NCBI GenBank assembly: GCA_045591645.1
Contig: JAZNTG010000001.1
Location: forward strand, 19,711-83,710
Origin: SFWF01 sp045591645
GTDB taxonomy: Bacteria; Bacillota; Clostridia; Oscillospirales; Acutalibacteraceae
Direction of reading: 5' to 3'
DNA: 64,000 bases
Within the stretch, counting starts at the first letter, position 1, and each line of letters opens with the position of its first letter. The translations under genes were made by a program, and so were the position numbers. The notes below the pieces were generated by a model that made no database searches, was not told the DNA's origin, and saw only the letters and a program-made list of their open reading frames with translations. Shown in pieces: positions 57,992-64,000 of the stretch.

Positions 57992-59617
57992 TTACTTGTT
58001 CTCGAATTCATACAGTATATTATATCCTTTTTCAAAGCCTAATTCCCTATTGCTAAGCATTGCAAAGTCGTCCATAGTGTTTTTGAGATAGAAAGCAACA
58101 TAATATTTCCCGCTTGCTGTGGGTGCTGCAAGTTTTCCTTGAACAGAGTGTTCTAATACCTCCGTAGAGGAAGGCTCAAAGGGATCGCGGCTGTACCATT
58201 TATTCGGCTCGCCTGCGACAGTTTCTGAAATAACATTATAGTTCTCATCCAAGATTGCAAAACCGCTCTCTAAATTAAACGCAGCAGAAAATCCATAATT
58301 TTTGAGATTCATATCTACGATTATTTCTTTCGAATCACACCTAACATCTGCATTAATTGCTACTAGCTTATATCCTAAATGATCACGTATAAACTCATAG
58401 GAATTACGAATAACAGTGTTGCCCTCATCGTCTAAAAACCACGCAGGATCATACACAATATGATTTTCCTCTAGAATATCTTTGGTAATTATTTCCTCAT
58501 GCCAAAGATCCATTACTGCAGGGCCGTCAGTTGCGCGGCTTACCTCATAATATCCGTTCCAAAAGCCCATAGTTGTCATACAGTGATGGGCACATTCCAA
58601 AATTATCTCTAGACCTGTAGGTATTCTGGGTGTGGGATATGACTGTTTACCGATAAGATTGCTGTTTGGAAAAAGCTCACCGTCGTTTGGCGCATATGCC
58701 GCCTGTAGCGTTACGTATTCCCACCAATCAATCTTGCTTCTTTCAGGATTTCCCTTTTGATATCCTCCTGAGTTCCAGCCTGCTTTGGTCTGTTCGCCAA
58801 ACATAGCTTTATTCACAAAAGAAATACGGTCAATATATTCATAGTCGGGATAGGCTTTTGCGAGTTCATATTTATGCTGCGGTGAGCGGATAAGATAATA
58901 AATATTATTGGGCACTACTAGCTTTTCAATAACCGCTCTCATTATTGTATTTCTATCAACCGGAGGGTATTGTGCACCGTCAGACATATCTCCGCTGAAG
59001 CCGATAAATCCGCCCATAATGGATGATACGGTATCCTTATACTCAGACACTAATACAGCTAACTGATCAATATGCGAAAGCATAATATCCTGAGACGCAC
59101 AAACCGAAGCAACATTTGCCTTAGCCTCCTCGGAGACCCCCCACGGAGTATAATACTCAACATTATAAACAAAATTAATATTTTGTTTGAGCTTCTTTAC
59201 TTGTAATATTTCCGATGTAGCTTTAAATACATTTACAGCTTCTTCTGGAAGCTTATCCATTTCATGGTATTTTGACAAATTATAGCCAATATTAATAACC
59301 TTACTGGTTTCATTAAGATTGAAAACATACATCGACAGGATACTGAAGACCTTCTGCTTAATTTCCGAATAAGAGCCGCTTTCAGCAATATCTCCAACTT
59401 TTAATATGCATCCTGATCTAAAGCCTCGTTCCGGATTGTAAGATAATTGCAGCACGCCCTCAGAAGTCATCGGTAAATAGGTTACCTCGGCATCAAACGG
59501 CTCACATAGGCTTGCAGTACTGCTTTCGGTACTATCCTTTGAGCAACCCACAAAGCACATTCCAGCTAACAACAAGACCGACGTTAAAAACGCAGTTAAT
59601 TTTAAACTAACTCTCAT
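57992..59617 (-). CDS. secreted lipoprotein, DUF4874/DUF4832 type (paralogue 2)
   Basis: A 541-residue lipoprotein with lipobox FVGC (Cys25). The N-terminal half carries NPERGFRSGC, then GGFIGFSGDM and MFGEQTKAGWNSGGYQ, typical of the DUF4874 region that resembles a TIM-barrel glycosidase. The C-terminal half (from about residue 400) has YEFIRDHLGYKLVAIN and beta strands ending in YYVAFYLKN, the DUF4832 pattern. Function is unknown; such pairs often sit near polysaccharide genes. It is about half identical by eye to the next gene, and 140 bases separate them. AAAGGGGC precedes ATG 59617. The linked AraC regulator and glycosidase-like gene suggest glycan use. Confidence 0.75.
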   Translation of the reverse strand: MRVSLKLTAFLTSVLLLAGMCFVGCSKDSTESSTASLCEPFDAEVTYLPMTSEGVLQLSYNPERGFRSGCILKVGDIAESGSYSEIKQKVFSILSMYVFNLNETSKVINIGYNLSKYHEMDKLPEEAVNVFKATSEILQVKKLKQNINFVYNVEYYTPWGVSEEAKANVASVCASQDIMLSHIDQLAVLVSEYKDTVSSIMGGFIGFSGDMSDGAQYPPVDRNTIMRAVIEKLVVPNNIYYLIRSPQHKYELAKAYPDYEYIDRISFVNKAMFGEQTKAGWNSGGYQKGNPERSKIDWWEYVTLQAAYAPNDGELFPNSNLIGKQSYPTPRIPTGLEIILECAHHCMTTMGFWNGYYEVSRATDGPAVMDLWHEEIITKDILEENHIVYDPAWFLDDEGNTVIRNSYEFIRDHLGYKLVAINADVRCDSKEIIVDMNLKNYGFSAAFNLESGFAILDENYNVISETVAGEPNKWYSRDPFEPSSTEVLEHSVQGKLAAPTASGKYYVAFYLKNTMDDFAMLSNRELGFEKGYNILYEFENK

Positions 59618-59757
59618 CTATACTGCCCCTTTAATTGTATTAGATTTATTATATTACAATATTAAAGATAAGTAAATGCAAATAATCGTCAAAATCTATA
59701 AATTTTGACTTAGCAGAGAAGCACCCGCTTGATCGCAGATGCTTCATAAATGAAATA

Positions 59758-61389
59758 TTATTTAATTTCTATTTCCTTAAGGATATTAAATCCGTCGCCT
59801 TCAAAGGGTATATCACTGTTGCTTAGTGCAGCGTAATCATTCATAGAATTCTTTAGATAGAATGCTATGTAAAATTTACCGCCTGTTTCGGGCAGAGTAA
59901 GCTCAGCAGAAACAGAATGATCAAGCACCTCTGTAGAGGTATAGTCGTCAGGATCGTGGCTGTGCCAGGTCACTGGATCACCTGCATCAACAGTTGATAC
60001 TACCTCGTACTTGTCATTAAGTATCGCAAAACCGCTTGTCATATAGAATGCAGCAGCAAAACCGTAATTCTTAAAATTAAGCTTAACATTGACTTTTTCC
60101 TTTATGCCTACATTACCCGAGATCTCTGCATTTCCAGCGACTAATCTGTAGCCAAGATGATCTCTGATAAACTCATACGGATTACGATTAACCTCATTTC
60201 CTTCATCATCAACAAACCAATTAGGATCATAAATGATACCCAAATCGTCAAGCATCTCCGAGGTAACCACTTCGTTATCTATCCAACGTTGAATTACGTT
60301 ATCTTTGCCCCAATTTTCATAAAGTGTATGCCACTGACTGAAGGTTGTGTAACGATGATGAGCGAGCTCTGTAATAACTTCAATTCCTTTAGGACACCTT
60401 TCAGGAGTTGCTCCAACCAAGACAGAGTTTACAAGCATTTCTCCCGATTGAGGTGTGTACGCAGCGGTTTCACTTACGTATGTCCATGCTCTTTTACCTA
60501 CTTGAAAACCGCCTGAATTCCAGCCGCTACGAGTTTGCTCGCCGAAAATAGCGTCATTGTTAAATCCGATATAGTGCGCATATTCATAATCCTGATCTTC
60601 AGCAAGCAGATCAAGCTTATAGTCTGGTAGTCTAACCGAATAATACAGATCGTTCGGAACACATATCTTCTCAACTACCGCCTTTATTATTGTATTGTAG
60701 TTTACGGAAGGATACTGATAATTGTATGCCATTTCTCCAGCAAAACCAATAAAGCCACTGGACATTTTATGGATAACTTCCTTATTCTTAGATATAAAGG
60801 GTGCGAGCTGATCGATGTGCTTAAGCATCCATTCCTCTGTTGCACAAGCATCGGCTAGTATCTGCTTATTCTCATCAGATAAATTGAAATTCAAAAGATG
60901 CAGATGGTATCCGATTCGGAACAGGACCTTTACCTTATAAATTCTGCAAAGCTCAAAAGCATAATCAAGAATATCTAATACTTCCTGAGGGATATCCTGA
61001 TCATTAAAGCCTTCAAGTATTATGTAAAATATTATGAGCTTGCTCTTATATTCCATCTTTCCGGGTAAATACATCTGGAAAAGATCGCGCACTTTTTTCT
61101 TATTTGTCTCCATACCGTCATCTATGGCCATAGTGCGCCAATCATCTTCTGTTCCGTCTATGCTCTGTTTAAAACGGAGAAGCATCTCACTTCTGTATCC
61201 GCGATCAGGATTTTCATATGTCCAATAATCATTATCAGCAGTCATAGGTGTAAATGTTAGGTTTTCGTTGACGGGTACTGTAGAATAAGAGGAAGCCGTA
61301 CCTGTATCCTTGGAACAGCCAGCTACACCAAGTGTAAAAACAGTTACTAAAACCAATATAAGAGATGTTAAGCGAATCATTAATTTCAT
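59758..61389 (-). CDS. secreted lipoprotein, DUF4874/DUF4832 type (paralogue 1)
   Basis: A 543-residue lipoprotein with lipobox VAGC (Cys25), the same architecture as the downstream paralogue: NPDRGYRSEML, then SGFIGFAGEM and IFGEQTRSGWNSGG in the N-terminal half, YEFIRDHLGYRLVAGN near residue 400 and KFYIAFYLKNSMNDYAALSN at the end. The order and spacing of motifs are conserved along the full length, so the two arose by tandem duplication. AGAAGGAG precedes ATG 61389. The promoter lies at 61520-61547. Divergent araC-type gene upstream suggests control by that regulator. Confidence 0.75.
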   Translation of the reverse strand: MKLMIRLTSLILVLVTVFTLGVAGCSKDTGTASSYSTVPVNENLTFTPMTADNDYWTYENPDRGYRSEMLLRFKQSIDGTEDDWRTMAIDDGMETNKKKVRDLFQMYLPGKMEYKSKLIIFYIILEGFNDQDIPQEVLDILDYAFELCRIYKVKVLFRIGYHLHLLNFNLSDENKQILADACATEEWMLKHIDQLAPFISKNKEVIHKMSSGFIGFAGEMAYNYQYPSVNYNTIIKAVVEKICVPNDLYYSVRLPDYKLDLLAEDQDYEYAHYIGFNNDAIFGEQTRSGWNSGGFQVGKRAWTYVSETAAYTPQSGEMLVNSVLVGATPERCPKGIEVITELAHHRYTTFSQWHTLYENWGKDNVIQRWIDNEVVTSEMLDDLGIIYDPNWFVDDEGNEVNRNPYEFIRDHLGYRLVAGNAEISGNVGIKEKVNVKLNFKNYGFAAAFYMTSGFAILNDKYEVVSTVDAGDPVTWHSHDPDDYTSTEVLDHSVSAELTLPETGGKFYIAFYLKNSMNDYAALSNSDIPFEGDGFNILKEIEIK

Positions 61390-61519
61390 AGTATTCTCCT
61401 TCTATTTGAAATTTTAAACTCGAAAAAATTTTCTCGCCATTACTAAGGGACTTAAAATATTCCATTGCTTTTCAGATGAATACAATGACATATATTTTGG
61501 AAAGTTAACCTTAATTATA

Positions 61520-61547
61520 ATTATAATTAATTCTCAAATTTTGTAAA
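61520..61547 (-). promoter_or_regulatory. promoter of the DUF4874/DUF4832 lipoprotein genes
   Basis: Minus strand TTTACA (61547-61542) and TATAAT (61525-61520), 16-base spacer. The surrounding 61390-61741 region holds no gene; it is AT-rich and carries a second promoter for the AraC-type gene. Confidence 0.6.
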
Positions 61548-61676
61548 TACACAATCTGTTCACAAATTATAATTTATATTATATGCGCAAGTCATTTATC
61601 ATAAAAGAGCCTTGTATTTTGAGCATCAAAAAATGCATATTTTAACAAGATTTTCGCACCAACCTGCACAAAATGG

Positions 61677-61706
61677 TTGACATCTTCTATTCAATTGTGC
61701 TATAAT
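61677..61706 (+). promoter_or_regulatory. promoter of the AraC-family regulator gene
   Basis: TTGACA (61677-61682) and TATAAT (61701-61706), both consensus, with an 18-base spacer. Confidence 0.8.
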
Positions 61707-61741
61707 CCAATCATTGCTAATCAGATTAAGGGGGAATACTT

Positions 61742-62719
61742 ATGCTAGCTAATTTCATACCGCCGATAACGGATAAGCCTATTCAAATCCAGCATCTGGT
61801 TACATTATATCGCAAGCAAATTACGTCAACACATACTACTGAAGCCAATGAGTTAGTTAATAATTATTGGAGCTTTATTTTTGTTGAGAGCGGCACAGCT
61901 CTTATCACCGTCGGCGAAAAAAGCTACGTAACCGAGAGCGGAAATATTATATTTATAGCTCCAAATCAGTTTCACATTGTAAGATCAGCAGATGCCTCGT
62001 CTGTATCATATATATACGCATCATTTGTTTTTAAATCGGCAAATACCGAAAATTTTAAAAATCTTCCTATTCGGTGCAATGCAAGCGATTACAACTACCT
62101 TCTTGTAGCTCTTGATAATGCTACTGCTGCACTAAGTATGCTTGTTGACACCGTGTCGAATCAATTTCCGCATCTTAAGGATATTTATCAAAATAGGTGC
62201 AACGAATATTTACAAATAGCATACAACAGCATTGAGCTTTTTTTACTTATAATTTCCGGTAATAAACCTTCCGATACGCCGGCTAAAGACACTCATAAGC
62301 AGACCCGCCACGCTAACATTACCGCTGGTGTAGAAGCATATCTTGCTGAACACATCAGAGATAGCATTTCTCTTCAGGAAACTGCGCAGCATTTTGGATA
62401 CAGTGTTTCTAATATACAAAAGATATTTAAAGCCGTCACAGGTCAAAGTATAATCGTATATTTTAACAAGCTGAAGCTTGATGAGGCAAAGATACTTATC
62501 GCCGAAAACAATATGACATTTTCACAGATCGCAAGCTATCTCGGTTATTCTAACCCCAACTACTTTTCCAGAATATTTAAGGCAACGGTAGGAATGACAC
62601 CTACAGAATATGCTAATCTTAATCAGAAGGAGAATTCTGATATTAATGTTAAAGCTTTAAAAACAAAGAGTAAACCCCTCTCCCGTGCACCCAGACGTGC
62701 TTCTAAAAAAAATACATAG
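61742..62719 (+). CDS. AraC-family transcriptional regulator
   Basis: A 325-residue regulator. The N-terminal region (residues 35-120) reads like a cupin sensor (FVESGTALITVGEKSYVTES then FIAPNQFHIVRS). The C-terminal double helix-turn-helix (about 195-300) carries SLQETAQHFGYSVSNIQKIF and ASYLGYSNPNYFSRIFKATV with GMTPTEY, the AraC signature. A short basic tail follows (KPLSRAPRRASKK). AGGGGGAA precedes ATG. Divergent from the DUF4874/DUF4832 genes and convergent with the glycosidase-like gene, it likely controls this locus in response to a sugar. Confidence 0.92.
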   Translation: MLANFIPPITDKPIQIQHLVTLYRKQITSTHTTEANELVNNYWSFIFVESGTALITVGEKSYVTESGNIIFIAPNQFHIVRSADASSVSYIYASFVFKSANTENFKNLPIRCNASDYNYLLVALDNATAALSMLVDTVSNQFPHLKDIYQNRCNEYLQIAYNSIELFLLIISGNKPSDTPAKDTHKQTRHANITAGVEAYLAEHIRDSISLQETAQHFGYSVSNIQKIFKAVTGQSIIVYFNKLKLDEAKILIAENNMTFSQIASYLGYSNPNYFSRIFKATVGMTPTEYANLNQKENSDINVKALKTKSKPLSRAPRRASKKNT

Positions 62720-62724
62720 CATTA

Positions 62725-62756
62725 TTAAAACCGATACTTTTAAGTATCGGTTTTAA
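62725..62756. terminator. bidirectional terminator
   Basis: TTAAAACCGATACTT pairs with AAGTATCGGTTTTAA with a short loop, between the convergent AraC-type and glycosidase-like genes. Confidence 0.88.
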
Positions 62757-62760
62757 TATA

Positions 62761-64000
62761 TTATTCTTCAATTGAGTATGTATTGTTTTTGTAATCCACG
62801 ACAACGCTGACTCCGTTAGAATAAGTTGCTTTTTGAACCATATAATCATCAGATAAAAATTCATGCTTAACCATTTCGGCAAAGGCAACCTTTTCATGAA
62901 ATTTTGATATAACATCAATTCTTTCTATTTCCTTTACGTCAGCATCAATAGACAAATATCCTGCGCCGCCGTTGAGCAATGCATCAAGATAACGGAATTC
63001 AATTATGGTGTCATCTTTTTCGTAATTCTTCTTCATTGTCCACGGAACCATAAATGCATCATGGTAAACGAGATTAAATAACGGAACGCTAACACCAAAC
63101 TCACCGCAGAAACGCTCGCCATTTGCATAAGCCCCAGTATTATAGGTATGATGGCAGAGCGTCATATAAGGCAAATATTGATCTACACCCGCCTCACTAC
63201 TAATTATAATTCCTCTTGCGGCAAGAAGCGCCATACAATTCTTTCTGAATTGTATACACTCTCTCTTGGTCATCATATGCATAGGGTTAAGGCACTCGTC
63301 TAATCGTGTGCAAGCAAATACATCCAGATAAACACCGTCTGGTTTAAAGTCCATCTCCTCAAGCATATCATAGTTGCGCTCGACATAATATTCAGCCAAA
63401 GATTCGCATAAGAAATTCTGGTCTCCTCCGTTCCACACACAATGAGCAGGAATATTACCGTCAACATCGACTACAGAGTTCTTCGGATCGTAGGTCTCCG
63501 CATCGAGATAATAATCTCTATATTGATCGTGAAGCGCTAAAAGAATATTTCCCTTCTTACAAGAATCGTGCAGTTTTTTAAACTCCTCGATACCGCCTGC
63601 CTTCTCACAGGGCGGCAAAATATCAGGATGCTGCTGATCGTAACCATCACTGATCCAGCCATCAAGATGAAAATATGCTTTCTTTAAGCCTTTTTGGGTG
63701 AGCTGTTCTATCTGCCTGCGGCATTCTTCAAATGTTTTGAATTTATAGTTTTTTGAAGGATCAGTCTTTGAATAAATTTGAGCCTCAGGTTTAATATAGT
63801 AATAAATATAGCTATGAATGACAGGAGAGCCTACAAGCTCCCTGATTCTCGGATTTGCAAGTGCTTTCTGTTCCAGCGTATAGAAATTTCCTCTCTCAAT
63901 AACATACTGTCTATAAGCCTTGCAAATACTTACATAGTCTGCATCCTCAAAAAACTCTGTACGTATAACTCTTTTGTAGCTGACCTTACCCATCGAAGGT
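62761..64000 (-). CDS. glycosidase-like protein (DUF5696-type), 5' end missing
   Basis: The gene continues past the right edge: the frame is open to the last base, and the internal ATG at 63993 is not a convincing start (no ribosome site, and the sequence enters in mid-domain). 413 codons are visible. The region looks like the TIM-barrel part of a glycosidase: YFHLDGWISDGYDQQHPDIL and LLALHDQYRDYYLDAETYDP, then GVYLDVFACTRLDECLNPMH, where an Asp suits a nucleophile, and IIISSEAGVDQYLPYMTL, where Glu suits the acid/base. These features fit DUF5696 and related GH families (compare GH101/GH129), but the exact family is not certain. No C-terminal extra domain is present. Confidence 0.6.
   Translation of the reverse strand, partial: PSMGKVSYKRVIRTEFFEDADYVSICKAYRQYVIERGNFYTLEQKALANPRIRELVGSPVIHSYIYYYIKPEAQIYSKTDPSKNYKFKTFEECRRQIEQLTQKGLKKAYFHLDGWISDGYDQQHPDILPPCEKAGGIEEFKKLHDSCKKGNILLALHDQYRDYYLDAETYDPKNSVVDVDGNIPAHCVWNGGDQNFLCESLAEYYVERNYDMLEEMDFKPDGVYLDVFACTRLDECLNPMHMMTKRECIQFRKNCMALLAARGIIISSEAGVDQYLPYMTLCHHTYNTGAYANGERFCGEFGVSVPLFNLVYHDAFMVPWTMKKNYEKDDTIIEFRYLDALLNGGAGYLSIDADVKEIERIDVISKFHEKVAFAEMVKHEFLSDDYMVQKATYSNGVSVVVDYKNNTYSIEE

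Noticed and set aside
59618..59757. Hairpin GAAGCA/TGCTTC between the two paralogous lipoprotein genes
   Set aside because: It has a long loop and no T run, so it is not a convincing terminator or regulatory element.

Overview
The window looks like chromosomal DNA of a spore-forming, low-to-moderate GC Gram-positive bacterium of the class Clostridia, probably in the Ruminococcaceae/Oscillospiraceae range. The evidence is the gene neighbourhoods (ruvCAB; yicC-remA-gmk-rpoZ-priA-def-fmt-rsmB-rlmN-prpC-prkC-rsgA; phoH-ybeY-era-yqzL-recO-mutS2), the sporulation genes (spoVM, a sipL-like gene, yqfC, yqfD, ylbJ-like, spoIIM-like, a sigH-like sigma factor), lipobox signal peptides and many textbook sigma-A promoters with 17-base spacers. 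Genus assignment is inference.

Layout. 1-2.6 kb: ruvC-ruvA-ruvB and the start of a SAM-dependent methyltransferase (minus strand). 2.6-6.8 kb: polyamine ABC transporter potABCD behind an unusual structured leader with a small ORF. 6.8-7.1 kb: two tRNA-Ser genes. 7.1-9.4 kb: a PfkB sugar kinase and an M20 amidohydrolase. 9.4-11.7 kb: a polar amino acid ABC transporter whose binding protein appears circularly permuted. 11.7-14.4 kb: XerD-like recombinase, SpoIIM-like protein and proC. 14.4-17.2 kb: a FabG-like reductase, the SipL-like coat protein, spoVM and a small membrane protein. 17.2-29 kb: one long minus-strand housekeeping run from yicC to rsgA, covering transcription, translation initiation, replication restart and the PrkC/PrpC kinase-phosphatase pair. 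29-36.3 kb: phoH to mutS2 with yqfC/yqfD upstream. 36.4-38 kb: YlbJ-like protein, a small Cys protein, tRNA-His and tRNA-Gln. 38-42.5 kb: accessory genes (metallo-beta-lactamase-fold lipoprotein, SulP transporter, orphan oligopeptide-binding protein). 42.5-51.5 kb: de novo pyrimidine operon pyrC-carB-pyrK-pyrD-pyrF-pyrE-pyrB-pyrI behind a PyrR-type attenuator; carA is missing. 51.7-55.2 kb: a two-component system with an HtrA-like protein that has lost catalytic residues. 55.3-57.8 kb: zinc-ribbon protein, SigH-like sigma factor and an alanine/sodium symporter. 58-64 kb: an accessory locus with two paralogous DUF4874/DUF4832-type lipoproteins, an AraC regulator and a glycosidase-like gene cut by the window edge.

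The most unusual signals are the lobe-swapped (circularly permuted) amino acid binding protein, the potA leader with two mutually exclusive hairpins and a 19-codon ORF, a free-standing hairpin with the exact geometry of a tRNA acceptor/T-arm minihelix near 41.0 kb, the HtrA-like pseudoprotease cotranscribed with a sensor kinase, and a pair of dispersed homologous hairpin repeats that act as terminators at two convergent gene junctions. All calls come from reading the sequence; no database search was done.
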